DNA from: Pseudomonas sp. TCU-HL1
Lineage (GTDB): Bacteria; Pseudomonadota; Gammaproteobacteria; Pseudomonadales; Pseudomonadaceae
Assembly: GCF_001708505.1 (NCBI RefSeq)
Contig: NZ_CP015992.1
Span: 682,001-746,000, forward strand
Length of the DNA: 64,000 nucleotides
Reading direction: 5' to 3'
Below, piece by piece: positions 8,316-17,800 of this stretch. The first letter of the stretch is position 1; every line of letters starts with the position of its first letter. A program made the position numbers and the translations under genes. The notes below the pieces were generated by a model that did not search any database, had not been told where the DNA came from, and saw only the letters and a program-made list of their open reading frames with translations.

Positions 8316-9816
8316 TGCGCACCTCCTCATCGGTGCTGCGCAGTCGGTCATAGCGCGCCGTATTGGCGACAGGGGCGACCTTGAGTGGCAGGCTGGTCTC
8401 GACCGAGGGCGGGGCTTCAGTCGACGTCAAACGGGCCACGACGTTAAGGATGTGATCGGCACTCAGGCTGCCGGATTGCAGTACCAGTTCCACGGCGACC
8501 AGCACGGCATCCAGGCCGGCAATGGGAACAGCCGCCAGCACCTGGGTCATGATCCGATCGCCCTGGGCGTGTCGCCTCAGCCCCTGCCTGAGCAGGCGCA
8601 ATGGCTTAGGCAAATCAGCAAACGGGGCGCCGTTGCGCAAGGCACCGGGTTTGCGCTCGATCAGCGGGATGTAGTGCTGCCAGTCATAGCTGACCTGGTC
8701 TCGAACAAACAGGCGCTCATGACTGGCAATCATGCCGTCATCGGCCATCACGACGATCCGAGCGGGATAGAGCCGGCTACTGACCCACTGGCCAACGCGT
8801 TCACACGGGACTGAATAGCGGTTGCGTGCCACGCTGATCAGGCAGGTGCTGGAGACGCGAACCGTGCGTTCGACGTAGCCATCGAAGGCGGTGGGCATCG
8901 GCATCATTTCCACCCGCTCCAACTCCAGGACTTCCGCCACCGTCAGCCCGTTGTACTGCGGGTGCACCAACTCGCCCCACAATGCTCGACAGCGCTGAGC
9001 GAGCCAGGCATTCAGCTCTTCGAAGCTGTGAAAGGTGCAGGCTCGGGCGTCCAACCAGATGCGGCGCCGGCTATCCTGCACGTTCTTTTCGACGATGCCT
9101 TTTTCCCAGCCGGAAGCGACGTTGCAGAAGTCTGGGTCGAACAGGTAGTGCGAACACATCACGGTGAAGCGGGCATTGACCGTCCGACCTTTGCCCTTGC
9201 TGACCTTGTCGACCGCCGTCTTCATGTTGTCGTAGATGCCGCGCCGGGGTACCCCGCCCAGTGCCGCGAATGAGCGGGTATGGGCATCGAACAGCATTTC
9301 ATGTCCCTGGCTGGGGTAGGCGACCAACCAGAAGGCACGACTGGCACACAGCTTCATGTGCGAGACCTGGATGCGTCGGAAGATGCCGCCAATCAGCATC
9401 CCTTCCTCGCTCCAATCAAACTGAAAGGCCTCACCCAGCGCGAACGCCAACGGCACAAAGGCGCGTACCGCCTTGCCTTGTTCACCACGCCAGTGACGGA
9501 TGAAGGCGGTGAGCTGGCTATAGCCGCCGTCATACCCTTCAGCCCGGATCATCAACAGCAACGCCTTGGCGCTCCGGCGATTCTGCTTCGCCCTGAAGGC
9601 ATCAGCCCGGAGTGCCTGCTCCAACGTCTCGTGAAAGGGGCTGAGCTTGTTGAACACGGCCCGCCGCTGGTAGACCAGCTGCGTTGACTCAGGTGCTCTG
9701 ACCCATTTTCGGATGGTGTTACGCGACAGCCCGGTACGCTTGGCTATCTCATGCAAGGACAGCTTGTCGCGAAAGTACATCCGCCGAATTTTGCCCATCA
9801 TTTCCATGCTGATCAC
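8308..9816 (-). CDS. istA: IS21-family transposase IstA
   Basis: The 502-residue protein is a full-length IstA. The N-terminus is an HTH (DKLSLHEIAKRTGLSRNTIRKWVRAP), followed by the DDE integrase core with FQFDWSEEGM and RGIYDNMKTAVDKV holding the first two acidic residues. The C-terminal part contains NRYSVPCERVGQWVSSRLYP, common in IS21 transposases. No stops or frameshifts are seen, so the transposase may be active. It is followed by istB in overlapping frame. Confidence 0.93.
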   Translation of the reverse strand: MISMEMMGKIRRMYFRDKLSLHEIAKRTGLSRNTIRKWVRAPESTQLVYQRRAVFNKLSPFHETLEQALRADAFRAKQNRRSAKALLLMIRAEGYDGGYSQLTAFIRHWRGEQGKAVRAFVPLAFALGEAFQFDWSEEGMLIGGIFRRIQVSHMKLCASRAFWLVAYPSQGHEMLFDAHTRSFAALGGVPRRGIYDNMKTAVDKVSKGKGRTVNARFTVMCSHYLFDPDFCNVASGWEKGIVEKNVQDSRRRIWLDARACTFHSFEELNAWLAQRCRALWGELVHPQYNGLTVAEVLELERVEMMPMPTAFDGYVERTVRVSSTCLISVARNRYSVPCERVGQWVSSRLYPARIVVMADDGMIASHERLFVRDQVSYDWQHYIPLIERKPGALRNGAPFADLPKPLRLLRQGLRRHAQGDRIMTQVLAAVPIAGLDAVLVAVELVLQSGSLSADHILNVVARLTSTEAPPSVETSLPLKVAPVANTARYDRLRSTDEEVRNA

Positions 9817-9960
9817 CCTGTGTTCTCCTGCTCAAAAATTGAGCAGGCGCAGTGGAACACCTGGGTCAGTTTTCAGTCAGCACAACGGGCTTTACTGGGT
9901 CAGTTTTCGGTCAGCGGCAACAATGTGTAGCCTGCAGCGCAGCGAGGCACCCAGCTTACG

Positions 9961-9972
9961 GGGGGGGGGGGG
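9961..9972. repeat. 12-bp homopolymeric G tract
   Basis: Twelve consecutive G residues lie 40 bp beyond the right end of the IS21 element and about 95 bp upstream of the hepT start. Such tracts are prone to slipped-strand length change and to sequencing or assembly error. Here the tract is outside any coding sequence, so it could at most affect promoter spacing. The rest of 9923-10066 holds no gene. Confidence 0.85.
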
Positions 9973-10066
9973 CATATCATGCTCTTGTAGGAGGCCCGGC
10001 CTCGGGTGAAACTCTTGTCTTTCCAACGGTCTTACTGACTACAAGCGTTACTTGCAAGGACGGCCG

Positions 10067-10489
10067 ATGAGCATCCCCGACATACGCTGGCAACAGCGCC
10101 TTAACAATTTTCGCAAGGCCCTGCACCAGCTTGATGAGGCCATGGAGCTGATGCAACAGCGCAACCTGTCAAAGCTGGAAAAACAGGGCGTGATCCAAGG
10201 GTTTGAATGCAGCTACGAGCTTGGCTGGAACACGCTGAAGGACTTTCTCGTCTGGCAAGGCATCGAGGGACTCGTCGGCTCGCGCGACATCATCCGCGAC
10301 GCCTTCAGCAAGGGGCTGATCAGCGATGGGGAGGGCTGGATGCACATGCTGACCGACCGCAACCGTACCTCTCACACCTACAACGAAGACACGGCCGAAG
10401 CCATTCTCCTCAACATCCAGCAGCAGCATCACCCGCTGCTTAAGGAATTGGAGAGCACGCTGTCCAAGCGAGTCGAACCTACAGCATGA
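10067..10489 (+). CDS. hepT: HepT-like HEPN ribonuclease toxin (HI0074 family)
   Basis: The 140-residue protein belongs to the nucleotidyltransferase substrate-binding (HI0074/HepT) family. RWQQRLNNFRKALHQLDEAM starts the four-helix HEPN fold, and the RNRTSHTY segment near residue 105 fits the RX4HXY active-site motif of HEPN RNases. In characterised HepT/MntA pairs the toxin cleaves RNA, and its motif tyrosine is AMPylated by MntA to silence it. The ATG at 10067 has AAGGA 6 bp upstream; a TTG at 10052 is in frame but less likely. The stop overlaps the mntA start by 4 bp. The function is by family and context. Confidence 0.85.
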   Translation: MSIPDIRWQQRLNNFRKALHQLDEAMELMQQRNLSKLEKQGVIQGFECSYELGWNTLKDFLVWQGIEGLVGSRDIIRDAFSKGLISDGEGWMHMLTDRNRTSHTYNEDTAEAILLNIQQQHHPLLKELESTLSKRVEPTA

Positions 10490-10797
10490 AGCCCGACGAG
10501 GCTGGTCTTCCAGCGCAGGCCATCCAGGCCATGCAGCAGGTCTTCAGCCAGTTTCCGGCCGTGCAAGAGGCCGTGCTCTATGGTTCCCGGGCCATAGGTA
10601 CCTATCGGCCCGGCTCGGACATCGACCTGACCCTAAAGGGCGAGAAGCTGACCTACCAGGATCTGCTGGATATCGAACTGGCCCTGGACGACCTGCTGCT
10701 GCCCTACAAAATCGACCTCTCGTTGTACCGGCACATCGATAATCCAGTGCTTGTCGAGCACATCGCCCGAGTCGGCAAGGTTTTCTATTCACGCTAA
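10486..10797 (+). CDS. mntA: MntA-like minimal nucleotidyltransferase antitoxin
   Basis: The 103-residue protein carries GSRAIGTYRPGSDIDLTLKG, the GSX10DXD motif of minimal nucleotidyltransferases, with a third acidic position likely in KIDLSLY. In studied systems MntA transfers AMP units from ATP to the tyrosine of the HepT RX4HXY motif, neutralising the toxin. It overlaps hepT by 4 bp, the usual toxin-first order. No inactivating mutation is seen in either gene. Confidence 0.86.
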   Translation: MKPDEAGLPAQAIQAMQQVFSQFPAVQEAVLYGSRAIGTYRPGSDIDLTLKGEKLTYQDLLDIELALDDLLLPYKIDLSLYRHIDNPVLVEHIARVGKVFYSR

Positions 10798-10890
10798 TTC
10801 CTCAAAGTCCTTCGCTACATCCTGACCTCGGGCATCTTCTTTGCGCGTGCCTTCAACACCCATTCGAAAATTTGCGAGTCTCTAGTTCTT

Positions 10891-11274
10891 ATGCGGTATC
10901 TGCGTGCTCTTCCCTTTTTTGTGGTGCTGGCAGTTGTCCTGTTCTCGGGCTTGAAGCCTGAGCCCGTGCCCCAGGTGTTTGATCAGCAGGACAAGTTGCA
11001 CCACCTGCTCGGTTTTGCGGCGTTTGCCTTTACCCTGCGTCTGGCGTTTCCCCGCCCTCATTTCATCTGGCTATTGCTTGCCAGCCTGGGGGCTGCATTG
11101 GTCATTGAGCTGGGCCAGGGCTTGTTGCCGCACCGCACGCCTTCCGTGGGCGACATGCTTGCCAATGGCCTGGGCGTATTGGCGGGCTGGGTGAGTTCGC
11201 TGCTGGTGCAAGGTTGGTTGTGGAGAGGCCGCTCCGGCGCGGAGCGGCAGGGTGGTGACGAAGTCATTCGCTAA
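10891..11274 (+). CDS. VanZ-like family membrane protein
   Basis: The 127-residue protein has about four hydrophobic segments: ALPFFVVLAVVLFSGL, HLLGFAAFAFTLRLAF, FIWLLLASLGAALVIELGQG and MLANGLGVLAGWVSSLLV. The polar residues between them, notably DKLHHLLGFA and LLPHRTPSVGDMLAN, are conserved in the VanZ-like family (teicoplanin-resistance VanZ relatives). The function in Pseudomonas is unknown. It stands alone between the toxin-antitoxin pair and a convergent O-antigen-ligase-like gene. Confidence 0.75.
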   Translation: MRYLRALPFFVVLAVVLFSGLKPEPVPQVFDQQDKLHHLLGFAAFAFTLRLAFPRPHFIWLLLASLGAALVIELGQGLLPHRTPSVGDMLANGLGVLAGWVSSLLVQGWLWRGRSGAERQGGDEVIR

Positions 11275-11306
11275 GCAGGCCGCAGGTTCGCCCTGCCGGC
11301 TGCACA

Positions 11307-11352
11307 GGGGCCCGCTGCGCGGGCCTTCACGACTGAAGTCGCTCCTACGGGA
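11307..11352. repeat. REP-like GC-rich palindromic segment
   Basis: A GGCCCG/CGGGCC hairpin is followed by CGACTGAAGTCGCTCCTAC. This resembles short extragenic palindromic sequences common between Pseudomonas genes. It sits in the gap between the VanZ-like gene and the convergent O-antigen-ligase gene and could act as a terminator. Related fragments (AGGAGCGCCGCCTCGGCGCG near 6141 and TGTAGGAGGCCCGGCCTCGG near 9987) occur elsewhere in the window. Confidence 0.35.
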
Positions 11353-11521
11353 TCCGGGACGCGCCGCTTCTTGTCGGAGATTTCAATCGCGATGCGGAGC
11401 GCAGGTTTGCCCGGCCAGGTTCCAGGGGCAGCTGCGCTGCCCTTTCGCGAATCAGTTTGCTCACAAGGCCAGGTCATCCTACCTGGCCAGGTTTTTCAAC
11501 AGCCTGCCAATGCCGGCTCCG

Positions 11522-12892
11522 TCAGCTCCACTGCGGGCTTTCCTGGCGTGTGCGCGGGTTGCTGTGGCTGTTCGCGAGGATGGCGATGGCGCAGAGCACG
11601 ACCAGGGTCGCGGCATTGGCCGGGATCTGCAGGTTGAAGTCGGTGCTGGAGTGGATCAGCAGGGCAATGATGCCCATGGCCGCGCCGAAGCCGACCCCGC
11701 TGCGGTACACCGACTCTCGGCGCCACAGTGCGCGGAGTGCGTGCCACAAGGCCATCAGCACGAAGGCCGCCAGCGGCAGGCTGCCCAGCAGGCCGAACTC
11801 GATGGCGAACTGGATGTAGTCGTTGTGCGCATGGTCGAAGTGGATACGGATGTCTTCGCCCGGGTACTTGGGGTACACCGCTTCGAAGCTGCCGGCACCT
11901 TGCCCCAGCAGGGGGCGCTCCTGCAGCAGGGGGATGGCGTAGTTGAACACGTCATCGCGAACCTCGTTGGCCTGCTGGACCACTTCGCCATTGACCACCA
12001 CGTCGTTGAGGCGGGTGTTGAGCACGCGGTCCTTGAGCTTTTCCAGGCCGAAATACTGGCTGATCACCAGCACGTCGATGAGGATGATGCTGGCGAGGAT
12101 CAGGCCGTTGCGCAGGCGGTGTTTTTTCTCCAGCAGTACGAAGAGGGTGCCCACCATCAACAGGCTGGCAAAGAACGCGGTGTTGCCCATACGCGAGTGG
12201 GTCATGACCAGGGCGATGACCATCACCACCAGGGCCAGGCGCAGCCGTGCCTTGGGTCCCATCAGCAGTTCGAGCAGGTTGATCAGGTTGAAGGGGCGCC
12301 CGTCGCGCAGGGCCAATAGCAGGCCAATGCCGCAGGCGAGGGTCATTTCCAGGTAGCCCGCCAGGTGGTTGCGGTTGACGAAGGTGCCGGTGGCATCGCC
12401 CAGGTAGCTGGTCTTGGGACCGGCCAGCAGCCACTCCACCCCCGACAGGGTCATGAAGGCGCCGTGGAATGCCTGCAGGGTGCCGCTGGCGATGAGCGTG
12501 ACCAGGAGCAGGTTCAGCCGCTTGCGCGTGTTGAACTGGCTGAGCACGAGCACAAACAGCAGGCAGTAGGACAGGCCAAGGACCAGGTACTGGAAGGTCG
12601 ACCCGCTATCCACGCTCAACCCAGCCAGCCATTGCAGCGCGACCCAAGCCTGGCTGAGCAGGAGCAGGCCCAGCATGGGCAGTCCCAACTTCACGGCCTT
12701 GCTGTGCAGGCCCTGCGCCGGTGCGCCGCGCAACTGTCCAACGGCCCAGAGGCTGCCGACACCCCCCATGAGGCAGACGAACAGCCCCATGGACCAGTCC
12801 CGGTTGCTGCCCAGGGGAAGGGGCAGCCACACCAGGAGGAAGAGGGTGGCGCATAACAGGAACCGCTCGAGGAAGCTTGTGGGCTGGGACAT
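11522..12892 (-). CDS. O-antigen ligase/polymerase family membrane protein (Wzy_C)
   Basis: The 456-residue polytopic protein has about a dozen predicted transmembrane stretches. A periplasmic loop carries GQGAGSFEAVYPKYPGEDI followed by FDHAHNDYIQFAIEFGLLG, the conserved loop of the Wzy_C family that includes O-antigen ligases and polymerases and some protein O-glycosylases. The HNDYIQ motif contains the His used by WaaL-type ligases. The substrate cannot be decided: it could join glycans to lipid A core or pilin, or polymerise an exopolysaccharide. It lies about 5 kb from the rml genes, separated by insertion sequences, and is transcribed the other way. Confidence 0.8.
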   Translation of the reverse strand: MSQPTSFLERFLLCATLFLLVWLPLPLGSNRDWSMGLFVCLMGGVGSLWAVGQLRGAPAQGLHSKAVKLGLPMLGLLLLSQAWVALQWLAGLSVDSGSTFQYLVLGLSYCLLFVLVLSQFNTRKRLNLLLVTLIASGTLQAFHGAFMTLSGVEWLLAGPKTSYLGDATGTFVNRNHLAGYLEMTLACGIGLLLALRDGRPFNLINLLELLMGPKARLRLALVVMVIALVMTHSRMGNTAFFASLLMVGTLFVLLEKKHRLRNGLILASIILIDVLVISQYFGLEKLKDRVLNTRLNDVVVNGEVVQQANEVRDDVFNYAIPLLQERPLLGQGAGSFEAVYPKYPGEDIRIHFDHAHNDYIQFAIEFGLLGSLPLAAFVLMALWHALRALWRRESVYRSGVGFGAAMGIIALLIHSSTDFNLQIPANAATLVVLCAIAILANSHSNPRTRQESPQWS

Positions 12893-13144
12893 AGGCGCTG
12901 CTGGTTGGTGGTGTCGCCGTCAGGCAGACGTGATGTGCCGAGGGGGCTCGGAAGGGCTGCAATTGTAGGGGGTTCTGCGGCTGATCACCACGCTGCGAGG
13001 AACAGCAGGCAAGCCTGTGGACGGGCGGCTGGAAGCGCGTAGCTCGGTAAACGGTCAGGCAGCGCAGGTTGCGTGATGATGCCCAGCTTTGCGGTAGCCC
13101 GGGCCATTCCCCTGCACCATCACCAGGGGGGCGATCATCCGCCA

Positions 13145-13327
13145 TCAGATATCTTTTTCGCGCCCCCAGGCATTGCCCTGGGGGCGGCGTTCCTCCTTTC
13201 GCCGCTCCTCTTCGAAGCGTATCAGCTGGCGGTGATCGGCCAGTTTGCGCCGCTCGTGGTGGCTGCGCGTATTGACCAGGATTTTGGCCTTGCCCGAACC
13301 CATCGAGGGGCGGTTCGACATCTTCAT
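13145..13327 (-). CDS. Small, highly basic hypothetical protein
   Basis: The frame from the ATG at 13327 gives 60 residues starting MKMSNRPSMGSGKAKILVN, then NTRSHHERRKLADHRQLIRF and an EEERRKEERRPQGNA tail. It is rich in Arg, Lys and Glu, with no membrane segment, and the C-terminal half could be a charged helix. The composition looks like a real protein, but no function can be assigned. In-frame sequence upstream of this ATG looks non-coding, so the short start was chosen; the ribosome-binding site is weak. Confidence 0.5.
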   Translation of the reverse strand: MKMSNRPSMGSGKAKILVNTRSHHERRKLADHRQLIRFEEERRKEERRPQGNAWGREKDI

Positions 13328-13851
13328 GACTTGCCATTGCGCTGCTCCCCATGGCCGCGGCATTGCCCGGCGTTCCGGAAAATACCGAACAGGGTAGTAC
13401 CGGCTCGTCCCTGGCGCCTGATCCAGCCTTGGCTGGTCGAGCACCGGTCGGTTTGAGCAGACGAACAGGACAGGCTGTGAGTGCCCGGTGCGCGGCCTGT
13501 TACGGCTGGACCTGTAACGGTTTGGCGGGTGGCAACAGCAAGGGGCAGGTGGCGTGGGGCTGCGGTCGGGGACCTGTACGACGCCCTTGCCTCGGTGGCT
13601 CCTGCGGGGCGGGAGGGCTGAACTGTGCTGTAGCAGCCTGCGCCATGAGTGGGTGTGCATTAAAGGCCACTTGCCATCATTTTGGCTTCATGGCAGGTTC
13701 TGTAAGAGCCGAGGAGCAGGCATTTTCATTTGCGCCAATCATAAGCCGTGGACGGCTGTCGGTAGGACGGTCTGCGACGGTTTATGCGGGCCCGCCAGGT
13801 CGACGCAAGTTCTGACCTGCCGGGGAAGTCTCCAACAGGGAACGTGCGGGG
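13328..13851. other. Intergenic stretch with no supported gene
   Basis: This 524-bp stretch separates the small basic protein gene from the IS5-family element. Open frames exist on both strands but have poor composition and no family motifs. Its left part should hold the promoter of the minus-strand small gene. I see no tRNA, no strong terminator and no tandem repeat. Confidence 0.5.
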
Positions 13852-14687
13852 CTAGGGTGCGTTCTCATTTGATGCCAGTAGCGCCGCCCATTACTCTCGC
13901 CACTTTTTGAGGTAACGGATGTGCCGCTATTGGTTGCGTGATGATCAGTGGGAGCGGATCAAGGAGCTGTTGCCGGGTAAAACCAGCGACAGAGGCGTAA
14001 CTGCCCGAGATAACCGACGTTTTATCGAGGCGGTGCTCTGGATCGCTCGAACCGGCTCGCCCTGGCGTGATCTCCCAGAAACCTATGGCCATTGGCACCG
14101 TGTTTATGTGCGTTATAGCTGCCGGTCACGCAAGGGTGTTTGGTTACAGCTGATGGAGTCGCTTGCAGCTGACGCGGATGTGGAGCACCTGATGGTAGAT
14201 GGCAGCATCGTGCGGGTTCATCAGCATGGCGCGGCAAAAAAACCGATCAGGACACCGAAGCCATGGGCAAGTCCCGGGGTGGACTGAGTACCAAGATCCA
14301 CGCTGCCGTGGATGCTCTTGGAAATCCGGGGCGCCTGCTGCTGGCGCCCGGACAGACCTCGGAATACGGCCAAGCCCAAGCACTGATCGAGGGCTTTACC
14401 CCCGAGGCGGTATTGGCAGGCAAGGGCTATGACTTAGACGCGTTCATTGATGCTATCCAACGCAAAGGAGCTGAAGCGGTCATCCCCTCGAGAAAAAACC
14501 GCCTGAAACCTCGCCAACTGGATCGGCATCTTTACAAGGCACGTAACCTGGTAGAGCGCTTTTTCCAGAAGCTGAAGCAGTTCCGGCGGATCGCGACAAA
14601 GTATGAGCGACTGGCAAGAAACTACCAGTCGATGCTGAGCCTTGCGTCAGCTGTCATATGGTTGGCCTGATTGAGAACGCCCCCTAG
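13852..14687 (+). mobile_element. IS5-family (IS427-group-like) insertion sequence
   Basis: Imperfect inverted repeats bound the element: GGGTGCGTTCTCATTTGATG at the left and, on the reverse strand at the right, GGGGGCGTTCTCAATCAGGC. Both ends are flanked by CTAG (13852-13855 and 14684-14687), a possible target duplication, although CTAG is itself palindromic. The single transposase gene is split across two frames joined at a slippery A-run. The element appears complete and potentially mobile. Confidence 0.85.
13919..14670 (+). CDS. IS5-family transposase made by -1 frameshifting
   Basis: The first frame (13919-14287) encodes CRYWLRDDQWERIKELLPGK, WIARTGSPWRDLP and the DDE aspartate in MVDGSIVRVHQHG. 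The second frame begins within 14199-14263 and gives MGKSRGGLSTKIHAAVD, then ERFFQKLKQFRRIATKYERL with the last acidic residue. The joint lies at seven consecutive A (about 14236-14242), read GCA-AAA-AAA, a canonical A_AAA_AAA heptamer. A -1 slip gives AAKKTDQDTEAMGKSRGG, restoring the family sequence. In this IS group the full transposase is made by such programmed frameshifting, so I treat it as functional. Confidence 0.82.
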
Positions 14688-14816
14688 ACCGAGCTACGCA
14701 TGTGAGAGAGGAGCCGAATGCGGCATTTCCGGACGTACGGATCTGTGTGAGACGTGGCACGTAACCTGTCATAGGTTGGCCCTCGCCCAATGAGAAAGGC
14801 AGCGGAACGATGGCGC

Positions 14817-17800
14817 TTATACCTCATCCTGCGTCTCGGTCTCTGTAGTCTCATCCTTGTGCTTGGCCAGGCTGTGGTGGAGGAAGGCTTGGGCGATCAC
14901 GGCGCGGAGCTGGTCGTCGTCCCAGGGCTTGGTAAGAAACTGGTAGATGGCGCCCTGGTTGATGGCGTCGGTGACGGACTTCAGGTCGGTGTAGCCGGAG
15001 AGGACGATGCGGATGGTGTCGGGGTAGAGGTCCTTGACCCGGCTGAGGAACTCGGTGCCGTTCATTCCCGGCATGCGCTGGTCGGAGAGAATGACCTGGA
15101 TGTCGTGCTTGGCCAGCTGGGCGAAGGCGTCCTGGGCGCGGGTGGCGGTAAGGATCTGGTAGCCGTCGCGGCGCAACACGCGGGTCAGGGCGCGGAGGAT
15201 GTTGTCTTCGTCGTCGAGCAGCAGCAGGGTCTGGGCGCTGCCGACGCCGGCGCGGGTTTCCAGGTAGGCGACCGGGCGCTTGTGGTGCTCGTGGAGGAAC
15301 TGCTCCAGCTGCTTGAAAGGCATGGGGCGGGCGAAGTAGTAGCCCTGGAACTCGTCGCAGTGGCTTTTCTTCAGGAAGGCGCACTGGGGTTCGGTCTCCA
15401 CCCCTTCGGCGATCACCCGCAGGCGCAGGTGGTGGGCCATGGAAATGATGCCCTGGGTGATGGCCGCGTCGTGGTGGTCGCTGATGATCTCTTGCACGAA
15501 GGCGCGGTCGATCTTCACCTTGTCGATGGGTAGGCGCTTGAGGTAGTTGAGGCTGGAGAAGCCGGTGCCGAAGTCGTCGATGGACAGGCGCACGCCCAGG
15601 TCCTTGAGCGCCTGCAGGGTGGCGATGGCGCGCTCGGCGTTGTCCAGCAGCACGGTTTCGGTGATCTCCAGCTCCAGCAGTTCGGCCGGCAGGCGCGTTT
15701 CCTCCAGGATGCGGCGCACGCTGTCGACGAAGATGTTGCGCTGGAAGTGCACCGCCGAGATGTTCACCGCGACCACGGTGCTGCCCATGCCCCGGTCGAG
15801 CAGTTCACGGCAGTCACGGCAGGCGGTGGCCAGCACCCATTCGCTGAGCGGGATGATCTGCCCGGTGTCTTCCGCCACCGGCACGAACTGCGCCGGCGAG
15901 ATGAACCCCAGCAGGGGATGCTGCCAGCGCAGCAGCGCTTCGTAGCCAGTGACCCGGCCGTTCCGGCCGTCGATCTGCGGCTGGTAGTAGAGCATGAAGG
16001 CGCTGGCTTCCAGGGCCTTCTGCAGTTCATTGCGCAGGGTCACCCGTTCGCTGACCTTCTGTTCCAGGTCGCTGGTGTACCACTGATAGCAGTTGCGTCC
16101 CTGCTGTTTGGCCTTGACCATGGCCAGGTCCGCCTGCTGGATCAGTTGCATGGGCTGTTGCATGCCCTTTTCGCTCATGGCGATGCCCAGGCTGGCGGTG
16201 ATGCGCAGTTCGCTGCCGGCGATGGGGTAGGGCCGGGCGATGCAGTCGATGACCCGTTCGGCCACCTGCAGGACGTCTTCCTCGCGGGCGAGGTCGGGCA
16301 GGATCAGGATGAACTCGTCGCCCCCGAGTCGCGCCACGGTGTCGCCGGGACGCACCTGCTGGCTCAGGCGCCGCGCCACTTCAACCAAGATTTGGTCGCC
16401 GATGCCGTGGCCCATGGAGTCGTTGATCGGCTTGAAGCCGTCAAGGTCGATGAACAGCACCGCTAGCTGGCGCTGGTAGCGCTGGCTGATCTGGCAGCCC
16501 TGGCGCAGGCGGTCTTCCAGCAGGGTGCGGTTGGGCAGGCCGGTGAGCACGTCGTGGCTGGCGTTGTAGGCCAGTTCGGACTCCACCCGCTTCTGCTCGG
16601 AGATGTCGTTCTGCACGCCGATGAAGTGGGTGATCTGACCGTGCTCGTTGGGCACCGGGGCGATGTAGAGGTTGTTCCAGAACGGCGTGCCGTCCTTGCG
16701 GAAGTTGCGCAGCACCACATGCACCTCACGTTTTTCCGCCAGGGCGTGGCGGATTGCGGCGATGCCGGGCTGCTCCCGGTCGTTGCCCTGGAGGAAGCGG
16801 CAGTTGCGCCCCAGGGCCTCGCCCGCGCTGTAGCCGGTGATGCGCTCGAAGGCCGGATTGACGTAGATGATCGGCAGGTCGGCGGCGGTGGCGTCGCAGA
16901 TCAGCGCGCCGTTGTAGCTGGCCTCGATGCTGCGCTGGAGGATGCGCAGTTGTTTCTCCGACTCTTTGGCGCGGCTGATGTCGCGGAAGGCGATGACCCA
17001 GCCGCCGAGGGCCTGAGGATGCAGGAGCGGTGCGCAGTCGTAGGCGACATGGCGTTCGCCGTCCAGGCTGACTTCGCCATGGCGGCCAGTCGTGGCCAGG
17101 GTGCTGTAGAGGTCCAGCGGCAGGTGGTCGGCCAGGACCTGCCCGAGCAGGGCGTCGGCGCTTTGTCCGAGCAGCCCGGCGCCGGCCGGGTTGACGAAGG
17201 TCAGGCGCCCCTGGCGGTCCACGGCCAGCAGGCCTTCGCCGACGCTGTCGGTGATGGCCGAGGTGAAATCCAGCTGTTCCTGCAGGCGCTGCTCGCCGGA
17301 GAGCACCTGTTGCACCAGGCGGATGTTTTCCAGGGCGGCCACGGCCATCCGGGCGAATTGCTGGGCGATGGCGAGGTCGTCCTGGTTGAAGTCACCGTCG
17401 AACTTGTCGGAAAGCTGGAGCAGCCCCAGGTTGTGGCCGGCGTGGTCGATCAGCGGTACGGCCAGCCAGCCCCGCATGGGTGGGTGCTTTGCGCTCTCGG
17501 TACTGAAGTTGCGCCAGTGCGGGTGCGCTTCCAACTCCGCCTGGGTCAAAAGCATAGGCTGGTTGCTGGAGCAGACCTGTGTGTAGATGCCCTGGCCGGT
17601 GGGGGGCGTTAGATAATTGCGCCAGTCTGCATATTTATCGGAGAGGGAGACGGCGCTGATCCATTGGCTCCAATTGGCGCTACGAGTCAGGCTGAGGGCC
17701 GACTGATGGGTTCCGACCAGCAACCGCAAGTGTTCGCACATGAAGTCCAGCAGCGCCTGCGTGTCGAGGATGCCACCGATGCTCAGAGCCGTCTCGCTGA

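Larger units (their letters stand above)
7350..9922 (-). mobile_element. Complete IS21-family insertion sequence
   Basis: The element is bounded by imperfect inverted repeats: TGTCGGCGCTGATTGAAAAC at 7350 and, on the other strand, TGTTGCCGCTGACCGAAAAC ending at 9922. Both continue into CTGACCCA. Further internal copies of the GAAAACTGACCCA motif occur near each end, the multiple terminal repeats typical of IS21 elements. It carries istA and istB on the minus strand with an 8-bp overlap. The flanks share ATGTGT at 7347-7352 and 9923-9928, but this overlaps the element's own TGT, so the target duplication may be only ATG. It is inserted in the IS66 tnpC and looks structurally intact. Confidence 0.9.

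Noticed and set aside
11252..12319. A 355-residue plus-strand frame antisense to the O-antigen-ligase gene.
   Set aside because: Low-complexity His/Gln/Val-rich composition with no motif. The minus-strand frame has proper membrane helices and the Wzy_C motif.
13328..13851. Possible small RNA or gene upstream of the IS5 element.
   Set aside because: Open frames lack motifs and there is no paired promoter and hairpin-T-run that would support an RNA gene.
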